Of a stretch of 29,113 bases of DNA, positions 1 through 9,500 are shown piece by piece. The stretch is from Chloroflexota bacterium (GTDB lineage Bacteria; Chloroflexota; Anaerolineae; J102). The DNA lies in contig PIVW01000015.1 in NCBI GenBank assembly GCA_003353825.1, positions 1-29,113 on the forward strand, written 5' to 3'. The first letter of the stretch is position 1. Each line of letters begins with the position of its first letter. The translations under genes and the position numbers were made by a program. The notes below the pieces were generated by a model. It did no database searches, was not told the origin of the DNA, and worked only from the letters and a program-made list of their open reading frames with translations.

Positions 1-126
1 GTGCAACAAGGAGAAATAGCACTGCCCTCCCTGGGCCAATCCCCAGCATGCCAGAGATACCGTTTTTTTTCAAGTGGGACGTAGATTGGTACATCCCACA
101 CTACATATAATACAAGGAGAAATACA
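1..126. other. Leader region upstream of giant gene A
   Basis: No gene is seen in these 126 bases. A 13-bp direct repeat (ACAAGGAGAAATA) lies at 6..18 and 112..124; the second copy contains the Shine-Dalgarno AAGGAG (114..119) of gene A, seven bases before its ATG. A T-run (62..69) follows a weak CTGGG/CCCAG hairpin but is too far from it to be a convincing terminator. A GTGGGA/TCCCAC inverted repeat (74..79 and 94..99) is also present. No promoter can be assigned with confidence. Confidence 0.4.
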
Positions 127-3100
127 ATGTCTAGACAAGTAGCGTATGAAACTAGTAAATCCAAAACTCGGTTCTTAGTTGCGGCCGCGCGTGGGTTGGC
201 CGGCCTGATGCTGGTCGGCGCATTGCTGTTGGCGTTGATTGCCTTGCCGGCGTCGGGTGCGGCGTATGCTGTGCCATTGGGAAATGGCATACCATTTCCT
301 AATGGCACACCATTAGAAAATGGCGTAGCATTTCCCAATGGCGCGCCCTTAGAATTAGACCAAGTCCTCTCTTACAAGACCGGGCCGGTTAACACCCCCA
401 ACACGCCGGCGGCAGCACCTGAAATCACCACCGCCGTGCCGGAGGGCATAACCGGCGATGAGTGGACTTCGATTCAAGATCAAATCCGCCAGGCCGAGTA
501 CCAGGTGACCTGGCAAACCGTAGCCGGCGAAAACCCCGCCTACCGCGCGCCGAACCGCGTCCAGGGCTTTGGGGTGACCTTTGCGCCGGAGGGCTTCCGC
601 GCCAGTGCTGAAGAGTGGCACTTTGGCTTGAAGCTGACGGGCTACGGCGATAGCGCTATGCCCGCTGCCGTGGCCCGGCAAGACCTGAGTACCGACCAGG
701 CCCAGGTCACCTATCGTTGGACGGATGACGTGCGCGAGTGGTACATCAACCAACCGCAAGGCGTCAAGCACGGTCTGACGCTGTTCGCACCTCCGACCCA
801 AAGGGGCGACGAGGTGTACCTCACCTTCGCTCTCGATACCGATCTGATTCCCAGCCTCTCCGCCGACGGGCAGGCGCTCACCTTGAGTAGCCCGTGGCAG
901 ACCATATTGCGCTACGACAGCCTGCTCGTCACCGATGCCACAGGCCGCCAACTCCCAGCCCACTTCTCTCTATCTCCCTTCGGACATCTTGCCTCCGCCT
1001 CTATCTCCATTATCATTTATGATAAGAACGCCACCTACCCCCTCACCATAGACCCCCTGCTCTACAATCAGGTGGCTAAACTGACCGCCTCCGACGCCCA
1101 GGCAAATGACTACTTCGGCAGATCGGTGAGTATCAGCGGCGATGTGCTGGTTGTCGGCGCGAATAGAGAAGACAGCGGGGCCAACAATGCCGGGGCGGCC
1201 TATTTGTTTGCCCGCGACCAAGGCGGGACCGATAACTGGGGCCAGGTGAAAAAACTAACCGCCTCCGATGTCCAGGCGGATGACTACTTCGGCCATCCGG
1301 TGAGCATCAGCGGCGATGTGCTTGTCATCGGTGCATGGGGAGAAGACAGCGGTGGCAGCCTTGCCGGGGCGGCCTACGTCTTTGAGCGCAACCAGGGCGG
1401 AGCCGACAACTGGGGCCAGGTGAAAAAGCTGACCGCCTCCGACGCCCAGGCGGATGACCGGTTCGGTACAGCGGTAAGCATCAACGGCGATGTGTTGCTC
1501 GTCGGCGCTTGGGGAGAAGACACCGGGGCCGGCGATGCCGGGGCGGCCTACGTATTTGTCCGCAACCAGGGCGGGGCCGACAACTGGGGCCAGGTGAGAA
1601 AACTGACCGCCTCCGACGCCCAGGCATCTGACTACTTTGGCTATAGGATGAGCATTAGCGGCGATGTGCTGGTCATCGGCGCGTATGGAGAAGACAGCGG
1701 AGGCAGCGATGCCGGGGCGGCCTATGTCTTTGAGCGCAACCAGGGCGGGGTCGACAACTGGGGCCAGGTGAAAAAACTGACCGCCTCTGACGCCCAGGCG
1801 GATGACTACTTCGGCAGGTCGGTGAGCATCAGCGGCGATGTGCTGCTCGCCGGCGCGTGGGGAGAAGACAGCGGTGGCAGCTATGCCGGGGCGGCTTACG
1901 TGTACGCCCGCAACCAAGGCGGAGCCGATAACTGGGGCCAAGTGACCAAGCTGACCGCCTCCGACGCCCAGGCGAATGACCGGTTCGGCATATCGGTAAG
2001 CATCAGCGACGAGGTGCTGCTCATCGGCGCTCATCAGGAAGACAGCGGGGGCAACAATGCTGGGGCGGCTTACGTGTACCTAGAGCCGCCGCTAGGTATC
2101 CTCAAGAGCGTCACGCCGGGCGCGGTGACGGGCGGCGATACCGTCACTTACACCATCCAGTTAGCAGCAGCATCGTACGCCACGGTCACCAACGTCGTCA
2201 TCACCGACATCGTCCCCCTTAGCCTGACCGTGCAGAGCATCGTTAGCAGCGGGCTGACCATCACCGATACCGGCGCGATTCCGCCCTACGTGTGGCAAGT
2301 GCAAGACCTGTCTCCGGGTGATAGCGGCACCATCACGCTCACGGCCCTGGTCGATCAAGACGCGCCGGGTGGCGTGGTCACCAACACGGTTGAGTATAGC
2401 TCCAGCGTGGGCAGTGGGGCCGCCGTGGCGCTGCTGAACATTGAGTACCCCAATATCGTCGTCAACCCGCGCAGCCTGGGTTTTGGCGAACGGTCTCCAG
2501 ACGGTGGGCCGAGCACAGCGCAGAACGTGATCATCCGCAACAACGCTCTTGCCGGTGAACCGCTGAACATCAGCAGCGTGGGATTGACCGGGGCAGATGC
2601 CGATCAATTCACCATCATTGGTGATACGGGCGAAACGGCGCTCCCGCCGGGCAGCACGCGCACCGTGCAGGTGGCCTTTGACCCGGATAGCCTGGGGGCA
2701 AAATCCGCCAATCTGACCATCATCTCCGACGACGAGGACGAAGGCGCCATTGGCGTGGCGCTGTCCGGCACGGGTATAACAGTCCAGGTGTGGACCGGTC
2801 AGACCATGACCTTTTGCAAAGGCGACTATGTCGATTGGACCGATCCGGTCAACCAGGACCACCTCACACCCAACGTGTGGTTGACGCGGAAAGACTCCGA
2901 GGGTCTGTTCAACATTGCCCAGGAGTCAGGCTATGATAGGGGTGTAAGCCCAGCAGACACCGAATGGGCCTATGGCAGCATCGCCAATTGGGGCAGTCTG
3001 TCGTACCAAGACTGGGGAAATTGGGCCTACCCTCCGCCTAACACGGTAGGCCAGGATACGGTGCTGCACCTCATCTCGGACCGGATCTACCTCGCCATCA

Positions 3101-6100
3101 AGTTCACCCAGTGGACAGAGGGGGACGGCGGCGGCGGGGGTAACGGGGGCGGCTTTTGCTACGAGCGCTCGACCCCAGACCCTGATCTGATAATGGCCAA
3201 GACCGTCACGCCGAACCAAGCTGTCCCTGGACAGTCCATCACCTACACGCTCACCTTCTCCAACGTAGGCGCTATCACCGCCACCGGCGTCATGATCACC
3301 GATGTGGTGGCGAGCGAACAGTTTTCTGCCCTGGGGTACCAGTCAGCGGGAGCCAGGATTACGGAGACGGGCAGCGTCAGCTACACGTGGCAGGTGGAGG
3401 ATTTAGCACCCGCCGCAGGCGGCGTGATCACCATCAGTGGCGTGTTGAGCGATTCGCTGCCGAGCGGCATCTATACCAATCTGGCCAGCATCAGCGGCGC
3501 AACGGAAGAAATCACAAGCAACAACAGCAGCAGTGCTAGTGTGTTGGTGTCTTGCCCTTCCCGCCTGGTAGTAGACAACCTGGGCGATGGCGACGATGGC
3601 AGTTATTGCTCCGGCGAAAACACGCTGCGCGAGGCGGTTACTTATGCCGGTACAGGCGACACGATCACGTTTGACGCCGGCCTGACAGGTGGCACGATCA
3701 TCCTGGGCGGCACGCAGCTTGAGCTGACCAAGACGCTCAACATTGAGGGCAATGTCCCGATCACTGTGAGCGGGAATAACGCTTCACGGGTGTTCAACAT
3801 CGGCAGCGGTGCGCTCGTCACCCTCACCGGCCTGACTATCCAAGATGGCAACGTCGTTGGCAACGGCGGTGGTATTTACAACAAAGGCTACCTGCGCCTG
3901 GAGGACTCGCAGGTGGTCGATAACTCGGCTATTAATGGCGGCGGGTTATATATTGAGTCTGGTAGCGTGGTGCTGACCGATACGCAGGTAATCAATAACT
4001 CAGCCGACGACGAGGGGGGTGGGCTGGTTGTTGGCCAGAGCAGTGTGGTGCTGAATATGGTTGGTGGGGAAATACGTGATAACTCGGCTGACCGGGTTGG
4101 CGGCGGGCTGGTCGTTTACACTGGCACGGCGATTTTGAGTGGCACATTGGTGTCTGACAACTTGGCTGAGTATGGCGGCGGGCTGTACGTTAACGTTGGC
4201 CGCGCGGTGTTGAGTGGTACATTGGTGTCTGACAACTTGGCCCACGAAGAAGGCGGCGGGCTGTACGTTGACACTGGTACGGCGATGCTGAACAACACCT
4301 TGGTGTTGAGCAACCTGGCCCGCTATGGCGGCGGGCTGTACGTCTACCGGGGCAGCGCGATGCTGACCGACACGCAGGTTGTCAGCAACTCGGCCGGAGT
4401 TTTTGGCGGCGGGCTGTACGTTAGTCAGAACCGCGCGGTGCTGAGTATACACGGGGGGCAAGTACGTGATAATGCAGCTCCCTACCACGACGGCGGCGGG
4501 CTGTATGTGAATCGAGGCCGTGCGCTGCTGGACAGCACATTGGTGTCGGGCAACTCGGCCGACTGGGGTGGTGGGGTGTTCGTTTACTGGGGCAGCGCGG
4601 CGCTGACCGACACGCAGGTAATCAGCAACTCGGCTAATAATGGCGGCGGGCTGTACGTTGCTCTTGGTAACGCCGTCCTGACTATGGTTGACGGGGAAGT
4701 AGGTGATAACTCGGCCACCGACCGGGGTGGCGGGCTGTACGTCAGCGTTGGCAGCGCGGTATTGAGCGACACGCAGGTACACGACAACTCGGCTAACGAC
4801 GGTGACGCTGTGTATAACTATGGGGGAACAATCACGTCCGGCTCGGCATTGACACTCAACGGCGAAGTGTATCAAGCAGACGGAACCTTCGCCGGCAGCA
4901 GCTATGACCTGAGCCTTGACGGTGCCTTGGTACTGGCAGGCGGCTATTTTTATGCTCCCAGTCACTTCTCCCTGAGTGGCCCCTTCACCCACACCGCCGG
5001 CAGCTATCACCAGACGCAAGTTGTGACCGACAGTCAGGACATCGGCTTCCCCAAAGCTGGTGGGCTGATCCTGAATGCCAACGGGCTAGACCTGGGCGGC
5101 ACGGCCGTGACCATCACCGCCGGGGCGGATTGTGCCGGGGTGATGCCCGGCGAAGCGGTACAGCACTGCTACGTCATCTCGCCCACCCATACCGGCGGGC
5201 GGGACACCACCCTCACCTTGTTCTACCGGGATAGCGAATTGCCCACCGACCACTATTGCAGCGCTATGGAAGCCTATCGTTGGAGCGGTGCGTGGGACAC
5301 CCCGCTGACGCGCGACGCGACATACGGCAACATGGGGCGGCTGTGCGGGCCTGAGCCGCAATCCATCCGCGTCACGGGCGTGACAGAGTTCTCGCCCTTT
5401 GTACTCCGAGGGTCGGCTGTCGACCTGCACATCGACAAAGTGGTCACACCCATGCAGGCCGTGCCTGGCGAGGCGATTACTTACACCCTGAGCTTCTCCA
5501 ACGTAGGCACACTTATCGCCACGGGCGTAGTCATCACCGACAGTATCCCCGTCAGTGTGACGGGTACCAGCGTCATCAGCAGCGGCGTGGCTATCACCCA
5601 GCGCGTGGGCACACGCTACGTGTGGGACGTGGCCGACCTCGCATTCGGCGCAGGTGGCATCATCACCGTCACCGGCACGTTGAGCCAGCCACTGACGGCG
5701 GGAGACTTTACCAATACCGCCACCATTGCTACCTCGGACAGTGACGGCAACCCTGACAACAACGAAAGCAGCGCGGGCGTGACCGTGCCAAACGTCGCGC
5801 CGGTAGCGGACGACGACAGCTTTAACGTGACCCAGTACAGTGCCGACAACATCCTTGGCATCCTCAATGACGACGTTGATGCCAACGGCGATAAGCTCAA
5901 CGTACACACGGTGGGTACGCCGGATCAGAGTGGTACGGCTCTCAACGTGGGAACGCATATCACCTATACCCCCGTCACCAACTTCAACGGCACGGAGACC
6001 TTCACCTACACGGTCAGCGATGGACACGGTGGTTATGACACCGCTACCGTCGTCGTCACCGTGACCTTGGTCAACGATACCACGCCTCCGACCTTTACGG

Positions 6101-6450
6101 TCAGTCCCTTGATTACACCCACCAATGGCATGGTGTTGACCAACACGCGGCCCCCGTTCGATTGGAAGGATGCCGTGGATGACCTGAGCGGCGTGGTCAG
6201 TTATACGCTGCATATCAGCAGTAGCAATGACGGCCTGAAGGTGCAGGAAAGTTCTGATACGGTGACGACCACAACTTCAGGCTTCACCCCTACCGTTGAT
6301 TTGGATAACGGTGTCTATACCTGGACGGTCAAGGCGCACGATGCGGCCGGTAATGTCAGCAACTATGTTACGCCGGCGCTGACCTTTACCCTGTCGGCGG
6401 ATAGTTCTACGACCTTCGTCTATTTACCGATTGTGGTCAAGAACAATTAG
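127..6450 (+). CDS. Giant secreted mosaic repeat protein A (FG-GAP / DUF11 / Pmp beta-helix / cadherin-like)
   Basis: This 2107-residue protein is probably exported and surface-located; its function is unknown, with adhesion or cell-envelope structure most likely. The N-terminus has basic residues, a hydrophobic stretch (about 21-46) and an AYA/VP-type cleavage site near 48. Modules in order: four 6-residue repeats (53-76); an unassigned domain (about 100-310); six 58-residue FG-GAP blades (313-652); DUF11 (652-772); ASH/choice-of-anchor-D-like domain (773-884); unassigned domain with a Gly-rich tail (885-1012); DUF11 (1016-1140); CSLREA-like start (NTLREA) and Pmp GGGLYV...NSA helix (1145-1558); four-cysteine cap (1559-1762); DUF11 (1766-1888); cadherin-like/tandem-95 Ig domain (1889-1985); Ig-like domain (1986-2090). 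It ends in YLPIVVKNN. AAGGAG at 114..119 supports the start. Gene B follows 64 bp downstream on the same strand and shares most modules, so the two are paralogues. The reading frame is intact. Confidence 0.93.
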   Translation: MSRQVAYETSKSKTRFLVAAARGLAGLMLVGALLLALIALPASGAAYAVPLGNGIPFPNGTPLENGVAFPNGAPLELDQVLSYKTGPVNTPNTPAAAPEITTAVPEGITGDEWTSIQDQIRQAEYQVTWQTVAGENPAYRAPNRVQGFGVTFAPEGFRASAEEWHFGLKLTGYGDSAMPAAVARQDLSTDQAQVTYRWTDDVREWYINQPQGVKHGLTLFAPPTQRGDEVYLTFALDTDLIPSLSADGQALTLSSPWQTILRYDSLLVTDATGRQLPAHFSLSPFGHLASASISIIIYDKNATYPLTIDPLLYNQVAKLTASDAQANDYFGRSVSISGDVLVVGANREDSGANNAGAAYLFARDQGGTDNWGQVKKLTASDVQADDYFGHPVSISGDVLVIGAWGEDSGGSLAGAAYVFERNQGGADNWGQVKKLTASDAQADDRFGTAVSINGDVLLVGAWGEDTGAGDAGAAYVFVRNQGGADNWGQVRKLTASDAQASDYFGYRMSISGDVLVIGAYGEDSGGSDAGAAYVFERNQGGVDNWGQVKKLTASDAQADDYFGRSVSISGDVLLAGAWGEDSGGSYAGAAYVYARNQGGADNWGQVTKLTASDAQANDRFGISVSISDEVLLIGAHQEDSGGNNAGAAYVYLEPPLGILKSVTPGAVTGGDTVTYTIQLAAASYATVTNVVITDIVPLSLTVQSIVSSGLTITDTGAIPPYVWQVQDLSPGDSGTITLTALVDQDAPGGVVTNTVEYSSSVGSGAAVALLNIEYPNIVVNPRSLGFGERSPDGGPSTAQNVIIRNNALAGEPLNISSVGLTGADADQFTIIGDTGETALPPGSTRTVQVAFDPDSLGAKSANLTIISDDEDEGAIGVALSGTGITVQVWTGQTMTFCKGDYVDWTDPVNQDHLTPNVWLTRKDSEGLFNIAQESGYDRGVSPADTEWAYGSIANWGSLSYQDWGNWAYPPPNTVGQDTVLHLISDRIYLAIKFTQWTEGDGGGGGNGGGFCYERSTPDPDLIMAKTVTPNQAVPGQSITYTLTFSNVGAITATGVMITDVVASEQFSALGYQSAGARITETGSVSYTWQVEDLAPAAGGVITISGVLSDSLPSGIYTNLASISGATEEITSNNSSSASVLVSCPSRLVVDNLGDGDDGSYCSGENTLREAVTYAGTGDTITFDAGLTGGTIILGGTQLELTKTLNIEGNVPITVSGNNASRVFNIGSGALVTLTGLTIQDGNVVGNGGGIYNKGYLRLEDSQVVDNSAINGGGLYIESGSVVLTDTQVINNSADDEGGGLVVGQSSVVLNMVGGEIRDNSADRVGGGLVVYTGTAILSGTLVSDNLAEYGGGLYVNVGRAVLSGTLVSDNLAHEEGGGLYVDTGTAMLNNTLVLSNLARYGGGLYVYRGSAMLTDTQVVSNSAGVFGGGLYVSQNRAVLSIHGGQVRDNAAPYHDGGGLYVNRGRALLDSTLVSGNSADWGGGVFVYWGSAALTDTQVISNSANNGGGLYVALGNAVLTMVDGEVGDNSATDRGGGLYVSVGSAVLSDTQVHDNSANDGDAVYNYGGTITSGSALTLNGEVYQADGTFAGSSYDLSLDGALVLAGGYFYAPSHFSLSGPFTHTAGSYHQTQVVTDSQDIGFPKAGGLILNANGLDLGGTAVTITAGADCAGVMPGEAVQHCYVISPTHTGGRDTTLTLFYRDSELPTDHYCSAMEAYRWSGAWDTPLTRDATYGNMGRLCGPEPQSIRVTGVTEFSPFVLRGSAVDLHIDKVVTPMQAVPGEAITYTLSFSNVGTLIATGVVITDSIPVSVTGTSVISSGVAITQRVGTRYVWDVADLAFGAGGIITVTGTLSQPLTAGDFTNTATIATSDSDGNPDNNESSAGVTVPNVAPVADDDSFNVTQYSADNILGILNDDVDANGDKLNVHTVGTPDQSGTALNVGTHITYTPVTNFNGTETFTYTVSDGHGGYDTATVVVTVTLVNDTTPPTFTVSPLITPTNGMVLTNTRPPFDWKDAVDDLSGVVSYTLHISSSNDGLKVQESSDTVTTTTSGFTPTVDLDNGVYTWTVKAHDAAGNVSNYVTPALTFTLSADSSTTFVYLPIVVKNN
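283..354 (+). repeat. Four tandem 18-bp repeats coding six-residue units
   Basis: Just after the signal peptide of gene A, four consecutive 18-bp units each start with AATGGC. They encode NGIPFP, NGTPLE, NGVAFP and NGAPLE. Units alternate in their endings (FP, LE, FP, LE), so a 36-bp pair was probably duplicated. This places a low-complexity linker at the mature N-terminus. Confidence 0.85.
1063..2082 (+). repeat. Six 174-bp FG-GAP repeats in gene A
   Basis: Six units start at protein residues 313, 371, 429, 487, 545 and 603 with a fixed spacing of 58 residues (174 bp). Each holds KLTASDAQA.D.FG, then SISGDVLL.GA.GEDSGG..AGAAYV and a NQGGADNWGQV linker. FG-GAP repeats of this type form beta-propeller blades, and six such units could close one propeller (inference). 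The units are very similar at DNA level, which indicates recent tandem duplication or homogenisation. Confidence 0.88.
3559..4800 (+). repeat. CSLREA-like start and Pmp-type beta-helix repeats in gene A
   Basis: The stretch begins with LVVDNLGDGDDG..C.GENTLREA, resembling the CSLREA domain, and continues as roughly a dozen degenerate repeats with GGGLYV and a following (N/D)NSA turn. This is the pattern of the polymorphic outer-membrane protein repeats (GG(A/L/I)x and FxxN) described in chlamydial Pmp proteins. The predicted fold is a right-handed parallel beta-helix. Repeat DNA shows recurrent GGCGGCGGGCTGTACGT cores, so slippage or recombination between units is plausible. Confidence 0.85.
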
Positions 6451-6514
6451 GCGATTGTTAGATGGTTACGGATATTCATCCGTAACCATCTAAAGATGCA
6501 CAAAAGGAGTAATA
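6451..6514 (+). promoter_or_regulatory. Perfect 16-bp stem-loop between genes A and B
   Basis: Left arm 6458..6473 (TTAGATGGTTACGGAT) is perfectly complementary to 6478..6493, with a four-base ATTC loop. It lies directly after the stop of gene A and before the Shine-Dalgarno of gene B (AAGGAG, 6504..6509). No T-run follows, so a classical intrinsic terminator is not shown. An mRNA-stability or processing hairpin, or a partial terminator lowering expression of gene B, fits better. It may equally be a bidirectional or repeat-type palindrome. Confidence 0.6.
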
Positions 6515-9500
6515 ATGATGTTTTCAAAATTACGACTACTAACAGCCATAAGCCTGGGAATGGGAATGATTGTAGCCTTATTGGGGCTGATGATGAACCA
6601 CCGCCCGCCAGCGGTTCAGGCCGCGGAGTCGCCCCAGGCCAAGGGCATCGAGACCCTTATGAGTGTCACGGCCTTTGGGGTGACGGAGTTCGGCCTATTC
6701 GATCCGGGTGTGGAAGAAGATCAACCGGCGGCGATTGGGCTATTTGATCTGCAAGCGGTTGAACTGCCCCTATCCCCTACCCAAACCATTGATAACAGTG
6801 TGCCAGGGACCGGCTTTGTGGCCGTGGCCGATGTTGACCACGATGGCGACCCGGATGTGGTCGGCATTGCGAAAACGGCCGGCAGCGTCTTATGGTGGGA
6901 AAACGCCAACGCGGACGGCTCAAGCTGGATTACCCACACCATCGCCACGGGCATCAACAATGTGGCCGATGTGGCCGCAGCCGATATTGACCGGGATGGC
7001 GATGTGGATGTCACAGCCGTATCCTCCAGTGATGATAGCTTATTATGGTGGGAAAATGCGGACCAGAGTGGTCCGGGCAGCGGCGACGGCACTACCTGGG
7101 TAACATACACCATGTCCACCAGCCTGGATGGGGCGGCCACTGTTCATACCGCTGATATTGATCGCAATGGGGCCATTGACCTGCTGGTGACAGCCGAAAA
7201 CGACAATGACATTATCTGGTATCAAAACCCACTGACCGTCACCCGGATTATGATAGATAGTAACAACGTAACCTACATTACCGCTACAGTTTACACCCCC
7301 GCCTTGTGGATTAGTCATACCCTGGTCAATGACTTCTCCGGAGCCAATGCTGCGGCCACCATTGACCTGGATGGCGATGGTGATCTTGATGTTCTCGGCG
7401 GCTCTACGAGCAACAGCCAGTTGATTCGCCTACGCAACGATGGCCGTGGTACGACCTGGTATCAATATCCCACCGCCTGGACTGTGGCCGGCATCAGCGA
7501 TATGGCCGCAGCCGATCTGGATGGTGATGGGGATGAAGATGCTTTTGCCGCGGCGAACACAGATAACGACATTATCGCCTGGCTCAACGATGGCAGCGGT
7601 AGTTCCTGGACATCGAGGACGGTGGATAGCGATTTTACGGGGGTCACAAGTGTGGTCGCCGCCGATATGGATTTGGACGGCGACCAGGATATTTTGGCTG
7701 CCGGTGATGATGGCACATCCTGGTTTGAAAACACAGCCGCAGATGCCACAGCCTGGACAGAACGTATCGTTGCTGAAGCCGATGCTACCGATATACTTGT
7801 TGCTGACCTGGACAAAGATGATGATTATGACCTTGTGGGCGCGTCGGATGCCAATAACAACATTACCTGGTGGCAAAATGAAGCCATTCACGCCAATATT
7901 CGCTTCCTGTCCACGTACACCGACATCTATACCGAGACGCAGATTGAGTTGACAGATTTAGCCGTGGGGGACATCGATGGCGATGGCGATAATGATTTTT
8001 TGACCAGCAGCCGGAATTATGTGGATTGGTTGCGCTGGTGGGAAAATGATGATGGGGCCTGGATCAGGCACGAAATCAGCACCACTTACGCCAACTTTTT
8101 TGGCCTGGAGCTGGGTGATATCGATAATGACGGAGACATTGATGCCGTCGGAATTAGTTCTACCTCAGGCACACCGGGCGACCCTGGCGAGGTAATTTTC
8201 TGGGAAAACCTGGATGGCAGTGGCACCACCTGGCAAGAGCATGTTTTGCCCAAAGATGATGTGGTAGATGGCAAGCAATCGTATGACGGACTTTTATCAT
8301 TGACCCTGGCTGATATGAATAATAACGGTCAACTGGATATTGCGCTAGGCTCTGACACCTCGGTGCATTGGTTTGAGCGTTGGACGTGGCATAAGAGTGG
8401 CGGCACACCGGTCGAATGGAAAGCTCATATCATTGGCCCGGACTCGTCAGCAGCTACAGGGGGATTTGCGCTCGATCAGATTCCATCTTTAGAGGCCAGC
8501 GATATAGATAACGACGGGGATACCGACCTGGTAGTGGGGGCTTTTTTAACCTATGGTATCAATGGCGGAATTGCTTTTTGGTATGAGAATACCGCCCCCT
8601 GCAACGGCTCACCCAATATAGACCCCCATGAATATGTGCCCCATGTGTGCCGCTGGACACGTCATGAACTGGCCCGGAACCTGAATTTCCGCTACCCGTA
8701 TTCAACGTGGCCGAATGATGTGAACCGCGATGGGAAACAAGATGTGCTTGGCTACAATAAATGGTGGGACAATGGCGGCCGATGTACGACAGACAACGAT
8801 GTCTTACCCAATTTTTGGAAACTGTGTTCGTGGACATCTACCAATGTTCCCCCTGGCAAATGGTGGTGGCCCAGTGCCACGGATGATGTCCAAATTAGAC
8901 GCTCCGTTGAATTTGATATTCCAGGCGCGCCTGTAGATGTAATCGAACTGGTTGATATTGATAATGATGGCGACCTCGACCGACTAATGGGGGGTGATGG
9001 CGGCGGGATTATCTGGATAGAGAATCAAGGCGGGCAGTTTGAATTGCCGACCACCGACACCAGCCCCACGGAGATGAATGCGGGCAGCCAAGATGATCTC
9101 TTTCAGATTGATTTAACCCATTTGGGATGGTCTGGCGATGCTGATGTGGCCTGGACGACCATTGACCTGCTGTTGGAAGATGTGACGGGCAACGATCCTT
9201 TGACGACGGCAGAAGCCAACGCCATCATCGCCAATTTGTACCTGTATCTGGATGATGGAGATGGGCTATTTAACAGTGGCAGCGACACATTGGTGCATAC
9301 CGAAACCGACCTGAGCCTGACCAATGGGCTGCATACCATCACCTTAACGGATGATGATCCAAATTCAATGGTTTCTCAGGCCGTGGTCAGCAAAACCTAC
9401 TTCCTGGCCGTAGAACTTGAGGGAGCATTGATAGGAAATCCGGCCCGCAATGGGATAACAGATATCCGGCTAACGCATCAGACTGAAAACAGCAGCCAGG

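Noticed and set aside
62..69. T-run as an intrinsic terminator of an upstream gene
   Set aside because: The nearest hairpin is short and separated from the T-run by over ten bases.
106..111. TATAAT as a -10 promoter box of gene A
   Set aside because: A start of transcription about seven bases later would fall inside the Shine-Dalgarno, and no -35 box lies at normal spacing.
1255..2034. Antisense open frame of 259 codons opposite the FG-GAP array of gene A
   Set aside because: It is the mirror of a 174-bp periodic coding repeat; its own sequence is a periodic echo with no recognisable domain and no ribosome site.
4000..5019. Antisense open frame of 339 codons opposite the Pmp repeats of gene A
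   Set aside because: Created by the repeat period of the sense gene; low-complexity VNVQPAA-type product with no domain.
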